A stretch of 64,000 bases of DNA, from positions 4,344,159 to 4,408,158 of the forward strand of contig NW_003314263.1 in the NCBI RefSeq assembly GCF_000143415.4. Reading direction: 5' to 3'. The notes under the pieces are model-generated. The model had not been told where the DNA came from. It saw only the letters and a list, made by a program, of their open reading frames with translations, and did no database searches. Numbering within the stretch: position 1 is the first letter of the stretch; each line of letters starts with the position of its first letter. Source of the DNA: Selaginella moellendorffii (taxonomy: Eukaryota > Streptophyta > Lycopodiopsida > Selaginellales > Selaginellaceae). A program made the position numbers and the translations under genes. Shown piece after piece: positions 18,658 to 29,003 of the stretch.

Positions 18658-21547
18658 AATGGCCTCCGCAAGTGCGACGCATGTTATCTTAAGAACCGTG
18701 CTACATGGATTCAGGCAAAGGTGTTTCTAAACAACCCCGAGGGGGAGGTGGTAGCTGAGGGCTTAGCCACAGTTGTCGATCCAAGAGATGCGGTTGCTAA
18801 TCAAGAATTGGGCTGGGATGATATTGGAGTTGCGATTTTAGAGGTTGTTGACACAGAAGAAAACAGTCTGACTATTGGAAGCATTGTGCGGTGGAAATTG
18901 AGGCACTTAGTGTTTGAGAATGTGAAGGATTCACAATCAAACACCACTACAACTAATGACAGAACATCTCTTCATGGGAAAAGAAAGTACACCTTCCTAA
19001 AGTGCAGCGAAAGGGATCTGAGCAACGAACCGAAAAGGCAGAAAATGACGATGGAGGTTCGAATGGTCTCGACAGTTGCTTGTTGCAAGAGGAGGTGCTG
19101 TCAACATGCTGATTGGGATGCTATTGAAGAGGAGAGAGCAAGATACAAAACGTTGTCCTGGAAGGCAGCTCGCAATTTTGTGTATGAGGCATTACGGTCA
19201 TCTGTTGATGCTTCAAAACATCAGGTGGGGGGCATGGTCTTCCAGAGGGGTTTGGTCTGCATGAAGGCATGGAGAATCATTTATGGAGTCCCTCGAACCA
19301 CATTCTACAGAATCAAAACTGAGTTCGAGGAACAAAGGGTTCAATAGGCAGTCCATGGGAACGACGGTACTCACAAAACCAGGGGTCATGTTGTATATGG
19401 AGAGGCAATCTTCAAGAGGTTTGTCGAGACATGTAGCGAGCAGCAACCACATAAAACCCGCCTCTTGGAAGATGGAACTCGAGACACCCAACGAGTTCTC
19501 CCTTCCATGTATACCAAGGGGGCCATATTGGAAGATCTGAATCGGGAACTTCAGAGTAATGGCTATAGGAAGCTGAGCCAATCTAAATTTAGTAGATTGT
19601 GGAGCAACAGGTTCAGGGATGTGAGTATAGGAAAGTACTCCAGCTTTTCAAAGTGTGATGAGTGCACTGCTATCAAAATGGCTTTGTCGAAGAATTCTTG
19701 CATCGCTCAAGAGCGAGAGACGTTGGTTAGAAGGCGGCTTGACCACAACATCGAGCAGAGAAGCTGCAGGACTGCATATTATCATAACAGGATTCTCTCC
19801 ATAGAGAGACCTGACTCTTACCTCTGCATCATCCACGACAAAATGGACCAGAAAAAGACGTGCTTACCTCGACTCAATCCTGCCCCCAAGGCAATCTCTT
19901 CATCCATGCAGCTGCCTGTGTCTCTATTTGGCATAATCGCTCATGGGCATGGTGCCTAGAACTATGGGAACTTCTTTGTACCTCTATGGGGTGGCTGGGG
20001 TGCAAACATGATGATTGCGTCCCTAGCAAAACACTTAAGGTCTCTGCAAAGTGCGTAGACTGAGCTGAACGGCCAACCCTTGCATAAGGCCCTTGTAGAT
20101 CGAACCCCATACAGGGTTCAGCTGGAGGAGGAGCAAAGGCTTGCAGTATCGCGTAGGGCCCCATGCCATCCTAGTGAATATGTTGGCCGTCAGATTGTAG
20201 GGTTATCACGTGAGGCCTCATGCCATTCCGACGAGGCTGGTCGCCCGGTGAATGCACAGCCTCATCCAAACGAAGCAGAATCTCAAGGAAGTTCTTGTGG
20301 CCGATGTGGCCTTCCACCCCATCTTCTGCTCCAAACAGACAATGCTGGCAGTGAGAACAAAAACATGTACATCTTCGCGTACTTGGCGATGCTTATTGCC
20401 AAAGGCATATTTGAAACAGTTACACTTGGCTTTCTCATGGTTGGGCACACTCATGAAGACGTCGATGCCATGTTCAATCACCTGGCAAAGTCCCTCCGGC
20501 GATCCAATGTCCTCACCCTCCCACAACTCTACGATGAATTCCAAAATTGCATCAAAGGCACTGTTGAAGCTGCACTTGTGACAGAGGTTCCAGACTTTAA
20601 GGGGTTTGTAAGAGGCTACATCAGGGACGGATCCGAAACGCTGATTGGCCACTCCAAGCCTCTTCAGTTTCATTTCAGCATGCGTGACGATGCTCTAGTG
20701 ATGAGGTACAAGATGAGAGAATGGGACACAGTGTGGCTGCCAGTGGACGGCATTGAACTCTTCAAGAGAGATCCCATAACTAGGGAACCTATGATTCCTT
20801 AGGGTTCCCCATGGCCGATGCACCCGGATGGACTCAAAGACCAGGAAAGTATAGTGGCCGGGATTAGACAGCATATTGCCTTCTGGAAGAGGGGGTTGGT
20901 GTTTGGTGGAGAATCCTATTTTAAGAGGTGCAAGCCTTTGCTCGAATACTGGGAGAAGATTATATCTGCTATCCAAAATGGGCCGGTTGTATATGAAGAA
21001 TTGGAAGAGTCCTTTTGGCCAGAACCTAGAGCACCAGATAGTAGCGGAACAATGTCCTCTGGAAATGCAGTGACAGATAACGATGTTGAGGATCACTATT
21101 GTGGGCCGAGGAACAAGAAGCCGGATTCAGCATTCAATCCAGTACAGGTCTGCAAAGGAATGGTCGTGCTTGTCAGACCCAGTAATAAAAAACAAATGAT
21201 ATGGGTGGGGCACTACATCACTGATGTAGAGGAGGACGCGGAAACTAACTCCTTCAATGTAACTGTGGAGTGGTTCAAGCCAAGTTCCGGATATACAAAG
21301 GATTGCCTAGAAAAGAGATGGGTGCTGAATCCAAGGGATCCCAGCATGAGCATATTGGTGGATAATGTTGTGCATGGTTGGATGTGGAAGCAGAGTGCCA
21401 CCATCACCTTGCCAGACCATGCAAGAGATGTAGCAAGAGCATTCATAACCCGGGTTCAAGGTGAGATTCATTAATATTCCTTTACTAAGTTTCTAATGTA
21501 TTTTATTTCAAGGTGAACAATCCGAATCTGAATCAAAGGAGGCGTGA
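18658..21547 (+). pseudogene. DUF8039/DUF7869-like transposase gene with in-frame TAG codons
   Basis: After an acceptor (CTTTCAG at 18657) one reading frame continues for ~2.8 kb. It has four in-frame stops, all TAG (19345, 19957, 20056, 20800), and no TAA or TGA before the last intron. Order: NGLRKCDACYLKNRATW; a DUF8039-like stretch (AEGLATVVDPRD ... LGWDDIGVAILEVV ... GSIVRWKLRHLVF); a basic middle; then the DUF7869-like RNase-H-fold core with HDKMDQKKTCLPRL, NYGNFFVPLWGG, LLLQTDNAGSENKN and LGFLMVGHTHEDVD, which carry the expected acidic residues. The C-terminal part (VVLVRPSNKKQMIWVGHYI) follows. A last intron (21461-21512) joins VQ to GEQSESESKEA and a TGA at 21545. Introns carry the 22-bp palindrome. 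DUF7869 proteins are transposase-like in plants and animals; a role in moving the whole block is inferred. Confidence 0.65.
20205..20226. repeat. 22-bp palindrome copy in a probable intron of the transposase gene
   Basis: Left arm altered (ATCACGTG), right arm CATGCCAT. It follows a possible donor (GTGAGG at 20210), and an acceptor-like CACAG lies at ~20258. A half copy occurs at 20153-20169. Confidence 0.55.
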
Positions 21548-21613
21548 TGGCATGGCGTGATGACGTGAGGCGTGACACCAAAAAGGAGGTGTCCACTAGC
21601 GCTTAGGCTTATA

Positions 21614-21635
21614 ATGGCGTGTGCCCTCATGCCAT
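21614..21635. repeat. 22-bp palindrome copy downstream of the transposase gene
   Basis: ATGGCGTG-N6-CATGCCAT, 67 bp after the predicted stop codon. A weaker copy is at 21703-21724 and half copies at 21547 and 22019-22040. Confidence 0.65.
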
Positions 21636-22045
21636 TTACTTGATCACCAAATACCTTTTTCCCTTTGCACTAGTATATCTTAATACCGGTCTGAGAAATA
21701 GAATGGCATGTGCCCTCAGGCCTTTTACTAAATCACCTTTGAAAGAAATGCAAGCCTCTATGTTGTAAAAAAAAGCTACTAGAGAAATTCCTTAATAATA
21801 TGAATGTTATTTAGTTTCATGAAAATACACTAAGGGTCAAATGAGTTAAATGACTTCTCCAGACTAGCAATGCCTCTTGCTACACCTTCACAATTAGATT
21901 TGTTAGAAAAAGATAACATTGAATAATATCTAAATGTTCTCACCATTAAGTTATATGTCTGGCTAATAGGAATGACGTTCATCTTGGAAAGCTCACCACA
22001 CGCTCAATGAACAAACAAATAGTGTGTGCGCGCATGCCATCGCTT

Positions 22046-22075
22046 TTCTTTAGCTTCAGATTCGGCTTGTTCACC
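22046..22075 (-). repeat. Inverted copy of the transposase last exon
   Basis: The minus strand reads AAGGTGAACAAGCCGAATCT then GAAGC. This is nearly identical to 21510-21535 on the plus strand, with an acceptor-like TATCAAG before it. It may be a terminal or subterminal inverted repeat, or a second decayed gene copy. Confidence 0.5.
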
Positions 22076-23189
22076 TTGATAATGAGATTTATTATACAAC
22101 CAGATGGACTCAGTCTGGACACAAAGTCACCGCGCTAGTCACCATGCCCCAGATATGTCTAGCCCCTGGACAAAAAACATATAATTTCACGTCATTTTCA
22201 AATACTTGAAAATTTGTACCTAGTCCCATTTTACTGAATAAATCCCACTTTAACGAAATAGAGCATCTAGACACTATAGTGCACCTATCTCCTCCCTGGG
22301 TAATAAGCACTAAGATCACCGTGATATATAGATCTATGCACTAAGATCCCTGTGATCTACATGTCTATCAAATCTACAAGTCTGTTTGGCTGGCTGGGTT
22401 CTTATGAGTATGCTCAGAACCTGGGCTAGTACCAGGCCTCCCCCTCCAATGCACATTTCAAGCTTGGCATGCTTGTGGCAGCCCTCAGCTACACAAGGGA
22501 GGCCTCCAGTACTGGAACAGCCGCAACCACCTCCATCAACCCATAATTCATTAGCATGTTTGATACCTGGGTCTAGTGTAAGGAATTTTTATCAGGAGTC
22601 TGCCCACTCCTCCCACAGACCTTTCCTCTAGACAGCCCTCACTCAAGTAACTACACTACTACAGAAAAGCATTATAATGACAATGAAAGTTTTGTGTTTG
22701 TTGGAAATTTAAGTTGTAATTTGTGATAGCTTTTATAGTTACTCAAATTTAAGTTGAAAATTATACAACTAAAATATAAATCATAATTTGTAATTGTATA
22801 TATATTTCTAATTATAATTACAGTTTAAAACTTTTAAAATATAAGTTCTTAAGGTTTGTAATTGAAAAATTTTTAGTCACAAATTTTAACAATATTTATT
22901 TCAATCAAATTACTAGTAGTAATAAAATGTGCCCATTTTTAACTCATAATTTCCTAATAAAAGGACTTTTCTTTCTTCCTCAAATCTGTATTATGCTATT
23001 TGTTTACAATTTAGGAATGAGAATTGCATGTTAGTGTTTGAGGTATAGAGGTAATCATATTCACCTCATACAAATAATCCCAAATCATATCATCTTTATG
23101 GTAGACATCCTTTAGCACCATATGATGTCACTAGAAGATATTCAAGGGGTTAGATTATGTAAATCTACTACTTCAATAGAACAATTTTT

Positions 23190-23393
23190 TTAAATTGGTG
23201 AAAGTTCTATAATTCCATATGATTGTGGTATTAATTTAAGTGGTGGTAACGATGGTGGCAATGATAATATTGAGGATAATAATATATTTGATTATTTCTC
23301 AGAATGGTTACATGGAAATGAAGACAATTTATTACCTATTTATGATGGGGCTAGTGTTTCTATTTTATCAGCTTGTTTAAGTATTCTAGATGT
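23190..23393 (+). pseudogene. TNP2-like transposase, 5' exon
   Basis: One frame reads INLSGGNDGGNDNIEDNN, then FDYFSEWLHGNEDNLLPIYD, then GASVSILSACLSILDV. The pattern LPIYxGA-S-LSACLSIL is typical of the N-terminal part of plant CACTA TNP2 proteins. The exon ends at a GTAAGT donor at 23394. Confidence 0.6.
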
Positions 23394-23439
23394 GTAAGTT
23401 ATTACTAAGGTAATTAAGTATATTTATTATTTTAGTATT

Positions 23440-23895
23440 TGATGAAGAGGTAAATGTTTTATCTTGTGTATCTTCCCAAGTAGAGCAAAAGAAGGAAACT
23501 TAAGTAAAATAGAGTTACATTTAAGCTTATGCATCTAAAAAAAAGACTCAACCTAGTTAACATTTGTCATAAATAAGCAAAAAGCAGTTATGAATGGTTA
23601 TAAAATCATGTAGTATATAAGTAACATATAAAAATATTTTAAAAAAAACTCTCACTATTATATGCATTTGCATTGAATTAACCATTTTTTCTCCTACTTA
23701 TGACTATTTGTGTAAAGTAGAGTTAAGAGAGTAATATATGTTTATCTTTACTCATACCTTTGGGATTCAAGGTTGAGTTTTATTCTATTCTCTTTTCATT
23801 CTTCTTCTTTTCACTATGTTTTTATCTCTGTTTGTTTGTCACTATTTTGCAAGCAGGGGCAAGAACATGAGTATATGCAGAAAAAGCTTTGGCGA
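23440..23895 (+). repeat. Element D 5' LTR
   Basis: Aligns along its length with 28521-28981 (shared TATGCATTTGCATTGAATTA, GGGATTCAAGGTTGAGTT). The right edge is diverged (GGCGA instead of CTCA), so it is set by alignment. Confidence 0.7.
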
Positions 23896-24007
23896 CCATG
23901 GTAGGATAAGCCATCACTCTTTGGCTTGAAAAACAACTAAAAGAAAATCGCTTGTGAAATTCTAAATATGCCTAGCATTAAAAATCATAAATAGATCTCT
24001 TCGGTAA

Positions 24008-24218
24008 TGTTATGATCCGGCGCAAAAAGACAAAGATCTAGTTGCCCTAGACTGTGCTACGCCACCTCTTGAGGTTCCTCACCACCCAACCACCCCCGAG
24101 CTACCTCAAAAGCTCCACTGTGAGCCCTAGGGTAGGTTAAGTCCCTTACCCTAACATATATACCCTTGAGCCTCCCTTTGACCGACATTGACCACGTAGT
24201 CAAAGTTGGCGCCTAACA
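24008..24218 (-). repeat. Family B 3' LTR
   Basis: 211 bp; lacks ~22 bp present in the partner LTR (a GCGCCGCCGCTCCACT-type duplication). Confidence 0.8.
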
Positions 24219-24292
24219 ATTCTTTCCCCCCAACAAAGTCCTTGTCCCAAGGACGAGTTGTACCGGTGATCACCCTTTCTGGGGAATCCTGC

Positions 24293-25035
24293 TCAAGCTC
24301 CTGGTCCATCTTCCACAGCCATATACATCAAGGAGGCATTGGGCCCGTCACTCCGAGATAGTACACCTTTCAACTGGCTGACATAAAATACCGGATGAAT
24401 TTTCACCCCAACTGGCAGCCGCACCAGATAAGCCGCTTTACCAATGCGCTCCAGCACTTCATATGGACCAGCATATCGATGGGAAAGTTTATCACTCTTC
24501 CCTGTCCGTAAAGGCACCAAGGTGTTCCGCCGCTCACTTGACGGAAAGATCACTCGCACAAAGACGAGATCACCCACCTTATATTCTCGGAATTGGCGAT
24601 GCTCATTAGCAAACTTCTCCGCTCTATCTTGAGCTACTTGCAAATTCCGTTTACACACCACCAGAATCTCATCAAGTTCTGTGGCCAGATCAGTTGCCTC
24701 GGAATCAAGCTTATCTTGAACGTCCTTACTCAAATGCAATCCCAACTCCACCGCTGTTCGAGGATGCCTTCCAAACATGGCAAAGTAAGGATTTAGCTTG
24801 GTTCCACTGTGTTGGCTATTGTTGTAAGCAAATTGCACCAACGGAAGATATAGATCCCACTGTCCTTGCCTTTGACCAATGCTACAACGTAGCATATCCT
24901 CCACCACTTGATTCACACGCTCAGTTTACCCATCCGTCTGAGGATGATCTCCACTCGAGAGTTTCAAAGTCACTTGCATAGCCTTTGCAAAGCTTTTCCA
25001 AAATCCACTGGTGAACTTTGAATCTCGATCACTAA
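24293..25035 (-). pseudogene. Family B integrase C-terminal half
   Basis: IISDRDSKFTSGFWKSFAKA (catalytic-core end) leads after one stop into a 207-residue frame. That frame has VNQVVEDMLRCSIGQRQGQW, YNNSQHSGTKLNPYFAMFGR, a coiled part, and a C-terminal domain (YKVGDLVFVRV ... HRYAGPYEVLERIGKAAYLV ... HPVFYVSQLKG). The last segment is the usual Ty3/gypsy integrase tail. The ORF is truncated by the internal deletion. Confidence 0.8.
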
Positions 25036-25043
25036 TGATTTCA

Positions 25044-25637
25044 CTAATGACTAATCAAGCGAGTAAGCTTCTCAATATAATCCCCGAGCGTCATTTTCCC
25101 TTGCTGGAAATGGCGAAGTTCTGTACGAGCATTCTCCACATCGTAATGAGGGGCAAAACGTAAACAGAAAGCAGCCTCAAACTCATCCATGGTAGACACT
25201 GGTGGTTTCTTATCTGCAACACAGGACTCCTCAAGCCAATTCCACCATCGAAGACCCGCATCATGCAAAACCATCGGAATAGCCACTAAAGCCTCTACAT
25301 CTGGAGTTCCTCTAGTAGCCAAGAACTTCTTCACATTGGCTAGCCAAGCGAGACACTCGTCCACACCACCATCACTGGAAAAAGTTGGAATCTTGAGTCG
25401 ATCTACCAAAGAAGGCTTACTTGGAGCGCTACCCCGTCCAGCCTCGAGTGCCTCAACATGCCCACGCATGGTATCCATCATGCCATGCATCTCGTCTTGC
25501 ATCTCTTGCTGATTTTTATTAAGGGCTCGTAGCTCATGAACCACATCTTGAATGGTCCAAATCTTCGCAGCTTCGTCGGCACCATCGTCGGCACCACCAT
25601 CGACGATAGAATTCCAGCGTTCAGCTTGGTCGGCCAT
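25044..25637 (-). CDS. gag: Family B gag, 5' part
   Basis: Starts MADQAERWNSIVDGG at 25637. It has a coiled region (VHELRALNKNQQEMQDEMHG) and then the gag core: KIPTFSSDGGVDECLAWLAN, VALVAIPMVLHDAGLRWWNW-type helices, and FEAAFCLRFAPHYDVENART. It ends at the deletion junction ..LTRLISH. No zinc knuckle remains. Confidence 0.75.
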   Translation of the reverse strand: MADQAERWNSIVDGGADDGADEAAKIWTIQDVVHELRALNKNQQEMQDEMHGMMDTMRGHVEALEAGRGSAPSKPSLVDRLKIPTFSSDGGVDECLAWLANVKKFLATRGTPDVEALVAIPMVLHDAGLRWWNWLEESCVADKKPPVSTMDEFEAAFCLRFAPHYDVENARTELRHFQQGKMTLGDYIEKLTRLISH

Positions 25638-25646
25638 CGCAACCAA

Positions 25647-25660
25647 CTCCTCTGATACCA
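25647..25660 (-). promoter_or_regulatory. Family B primer-binding site
   Basis: The minus strand reads TGGTATCAGAGGAG just inside the 5' LTR, matching the plant initiator-methionine tRNA 3' end over the first ~11 bases. Confidence 0.75.
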
Positions 25661-25661
25661 A

Positions 25662-25894
25662 TGTTATGATCCGGCGCAAAAAGACAAAGATCTAGTTGCC
25701 CTAGACTATGCTACGCCACCTCTTGAGGTTCCCCACCACCCAACCACCCCCGAGCTACCTCAAAAGCTCCACTGCGCCGCCGCTCCACTGTGAGCCCTAG
25801 GGTAGGTTAAGTCCCTTACCCTAACATGCCTTAATATACCCTTGAGCCTCCCTTTGACCGACGTTGACCACGTATTCAAAGCTGGCGCCTAACA
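25662..25894 (-). repeat. Family B 5' LTR
   Basis: 233 bp, TGTTA...TAACA. Confidence 0.8.
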
Positions 25895-26006
25895 GGTAAC
25901 TACAAAGGCTCTGAGTTTGAATAATACTGAACAAAGAAGCTCTTTTTGCGATTATAATGGCTTAGTGCCTAGATAATGCAAGAAATATAATTTTTCAACC
26001 GTTACA

Positions 26007-26510
26007 AAGCATAGGATGTAACACATGTGATCATGGGATGATATTTAAATATATTGTCACCAACAAACTTTAGAGGGATAAATGGGGATGAAATAATGAC
26101 TAAGGGCTCTCTCATCAAGTAATTGCCCATTTTTCAGTTGATATAAAAGAAAAAAGATAAAGTGCACTATATGTGGTGCTGGAGCAAATAGCATGGGTAT
26201 TTTCATTAATTAGTGGCTACTTAAAATATAATATACACTTGAGCAAGGTATATTCCTACCCCTAAATTTGAAATCATATGTATTAAATATCTATATGTAG
26301 ATCATTCCTCTTATGGAGTATCTATAGACGAAGGTATCCACCATGGGATTACGGTATGGGTAAATAACTAGTTGCCTCATATGGAATAGTTGATCTATAC
26401 AATAAAAGGATTGGTAAATTCACTACAGAAATAGAGGTGCTAATTCCCTTTGGCTTAATACAGGTTTTTAATTAATAGTTAATAAGGATGTTGACATCTT
26501 TCAAGGGGGG
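26007..26510 (+). repeat. Dispersed repeat R, copy 1
   Basis: About 500 bp matching 61213-61716 (shared GATCATGGGATGA, GGATAAATGGGGATGAAATA, and a closing AAGGGGGGT). A second partial copy follows at 26511-26650. The G-rich end looks like a polypurine tract, so R may be the 3' part of an LTR element. Confidence 0.65.
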
Positions 26511-26751
26511 TCCTTAGAATCTTAGAGGGATGAATGGGGATAAAATAACTATCAAAGGTTTTCTCATTAAGCAATTGTTTATTTTCCATTTAGCTTAAGG
26601 AGAGAGAGATAGGGTATGTTATATGGGACGAGTTTGAAAATAGAAAGACATAACTTGGATCAACACTATTACACTAAGGCTTATTTTCCTTTAAAAAGCT
26701 AACTAAGCTATCATATATAAGCAAAAAAATTGGGCATTTGTAACTCTTGTC

Positions 26752-27036
26752 TTGAACTCTAGCTTAAAGAGAGCTAAAGCTAGCCTTAGTGAAGAATACA
26801 TTAGGGAATTATTCACCCATATCTTACGAGACTTTGACAAAGATAGAATCATGATTACAACATTGTGCTATCTCAAAGCTTTGATCCAAGGTCTTTTAAC
26901 TTGGACAACTACTCAAACATGGTTTGAGAATAAACTTGTCTTGAGTTTAAGTCTTCTATGCATATTGCAAGAGCTTATGAGACTTGAACAAGACTCACAA
27001 ATAAAAAATTTAGAAGCGATTATTATGAACTGCTAA
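26752..27036 (+). CDS. Unassigned short frame in element D
   Basis: 94 residues, Leu-rich and helical (KASLSEEYIRELFTHILRDF, LCYLKALIQGLLTWTTTQTW), with no recognised domain. It may be a remnant of an element gag-like region. Confidence 0.25.
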   Translation: MNSSLKRAKASLSEEYIRELFTHILRDFDKDRIMITTLCYLKALIQGLLTWTTTQTWFENKLVLSLSLLCILQELMRLEQDSQIKNLEAIIMNC

Positions 27037-27039
27037 CCA

Positions 27040-28520
27040 TTTAAACCACTTTATGCTTAGTACATTTAGGCAAATTAATCAAAGCTCATCTTTTATATAT
27101 AGAGAGCTTACTCAAACATTTAAGATTACAAACACTACTTAGTGTTATACAAGCTTGAGTAAAGATTTGTATTAATTATTACTGCCCATTAGTGAAGAGG
27201 CTAAAGAGAAATTTGCCTTGAAAAGCAATTTTTGTCTAGATCTAAAGTAAAGTCTTCCACGAATTAGTTATCACATGCTTGAAAAACTATCTAACATCAT
27301 TCCACAAGCAAATTAATCTAGAATATGCTATCATGCACTAGACAATTTAACCCTTGTGTTTATTTTACAAGGCAATTTCATAGAATGGTCTCCACACCCT
27401 ATTCAAATTAGTTTCCAATATTGATCCATTTAAAAAAGGTTTCCCTTTGAATGTATGCTAAAGTTTACTTAGGGAGTTTAAAGTATTTGTTAAAATTTGC
27501 TAAGACCAATAAGCCACTCTTTATATTCCATAGTTGTAAGGGCAAAGTTGGTTATAAACCAGAGGGTAAAACCCATTATGAACCAAGCAAGCTACTCTGG
27601 AATTGGCTATCATGCATTACAAACCTTGCACTAAATTAATCTTAACTACACTAGGCACAAGCCAAAAGGGAAAGTCCTTCTATGCACCTAGGTGGAAAGA
27701 TTAAGGATTGACACACCGTAGTTTTGATAGAAGTTGATTGGGGGAATTAGGGTAGACAAAATAAAAATGTTTATTAGCGATCCACCATATTTATCAAAAG
27801 ATATATTTTGGTTATAGACTCAGACGAAAGTTAATTGATCCCCACTCTGTATGACTAGGCAAAAGTATAATAAAAGTAAAAACTAAACCATCTTGTATGC
27901 TTAACTAGGCCAATGAATGATAGATTTAATGAAATTGCTTAAACAATTCAATGAAATACTGAGCAAGATAATTAACAATATTCTACTCAAGGTATATAAA
28001 AGTTTGACTTTTGGTACCTTTATTATTATCAAAGAAGGTATGATAATTTACAAAGTCGTGTCTTCACTCACAAAACTGCAAATGAGCTGAGTGAGCAAGC
28101 AGTCCAAAGCTTTATAGAGGATCTCACTCAACACATCAAGGGAGGAGGAAAATAGTCAATCGATGAGTCGATACAACTGGTAGAAAATGAGAAAACAACG
28201 AAATACTACACATAGGTCTTAAGGTACCTTATAACAATCACCAAGATAATGGATGAAGTCATGAGTGAGCAGAATCATTAGTGCCACATAATCCAAGAAC
28301 TTAAGAGTGCAATCTCGGCTTCCACATCCACCGATGCAGAGCGCATCAACTGCCAGGACTAGCATATTGCAATACTTGACTAGGAAAATCAGATCATGCA
28401 TTAGGAATTTGACGGTCTATGCCGAAACATTGAGGTTGTCACCATGAAGACCAAACTCAATAGGCAGGATTTAGAGAATTTGACTACCTGAGGATAGACA
28501 ATAACTTTGTTATGGGGGAG
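27040..28520. other. Element D interior, no clear gene
   Basis: Decayed sequence. A helical fragment (HIIQELKSAISASTSTDAER) is readable near 28280-28340 and suggests a former coiled-coil protein. No catalytic motif was seen. Confidence 0.4.
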
Positions 28521-28981
28521 TGATAAAGAGGTAAATGTTTTATTTTATATAAGTAGAGCAAAAAAAGGAAGTTTAAGCAAAATGGAGTTATACCTAAGTT
28601 TAGGCATCTAAAGAAGAAAGACTCGACCTAGACAATGCTCATTATAGATAAGTGACAAGCAGTTAGGACCAGTTATAAAATCACATAGTATACAAGTAGC
28701 ACATAGACGTGCTAGAAAATAACCTTCACTCACTATTATATGCATTTGCATTGAATTAACCATCTTTTCTCTTGTTTATGACTTTTTGTGTAAAGTAGAG
28801 TTGAGAGAGTGACATATGTTTATCCTTACTCATGCTTTTGGGATTCAAGGTTGAGTTCTATTCTATTTTCTTTTCATTCTTTTTCTTTTTTTTTCTTCTC
28901 TACATTCTTGTCTTTGTTTATTTGTCATTATTTTACTAACAAGGGCAAGAATGTGAGTTTAGGTAGAAAAATCCTTACTCA
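28521..28981 (+). repeat. Element D 3' LTR
   Basis: 461 bp, TG to CA, preceded by the purine tract and followed by the GTATT duplication. Confidence 0.75.
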
Positions 28982-29003
28982 GTATTAATTTTTTATTATT
29001 TAG

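Larger units (their letters stand above)
6365..22040. mobile_element. Candidate composite element: ParB/HAD gene plus DUF7869 transposase gene
   Basis: Two divergent multi-exon genes share one signature: a 22-bp palindrome of form ATGGCRTG-N6-CAYGCCAT, repeated about twenty times between 6365 and 22040. It lies mostly inside or beside short introns of both genes, and I did not see it outside this block. The plus-strand gene encodes a transposase-like protein, so the block is proposed as one mobile unit of ~11.4 kb, after subtracting the nested 4,258-bp LTR element. No terminal inverted repeat or target duplication was found for the whole block, so the boundaries simply mark the first and last palindrome and the unit itself is inference. 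Confidence 0.35.
21548..22653. other. Downstream flank of the transposase gene
   Basis: Contains further palindrome copies (21614, 21703, 22019). At 22046-22075 it holds an inverted copy of the last exon and acceptor of the transposase gene. No intact gene was seen. Sequence from ~22380 to 22640 is less AT-rich and unassigned. Confidence 0.45.
24008..25894 (-). mobile_element. Internally deleted Ty3/gypsy element (family B)
   Basis: LTRs 24008-24218 and 25662-25894 begin TGTTA and end TAACA. Target duplication GGTAA is perfect (24003-24007 and 25895-25899). On the minus strand it keeps a 5' gag part and a 3' integrase part; protease, reverse transcriptase and RNase H are deleted between ~25050 and ~25035. 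The junction shows a repeated ATTAGT, suggesting microhomology-mediated deletion or template switching. Confidence 0.85.
23440..28981 (+). mobile_element. LTR retroelement (element D) in the CACTA intron
   Basis: LTRs at 23440-23895 and 28521-28981 begin TG. The right one ends CA. Target duplication GTATT is perfect (23435-23439 and 28982-28986). A purine tract ATGGGGGAG precedes the 3' LTR. The interior is non-coding or decayed. It holds the nested gypsy element 24008-25894, a dispersed repeat copy (26007-26510) and a short frame (26752-27036). No polymerase motif was found, so it is probably a large non-autonomous derivative. Confidence 0.75.

Noticed and set aside
20080-20260. Open frame upstream of the DUF7869 core taken as one coding exon
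   Set aside because: It contains palindrome copies and GT...AG boundaries, so part of it is probably intronic.
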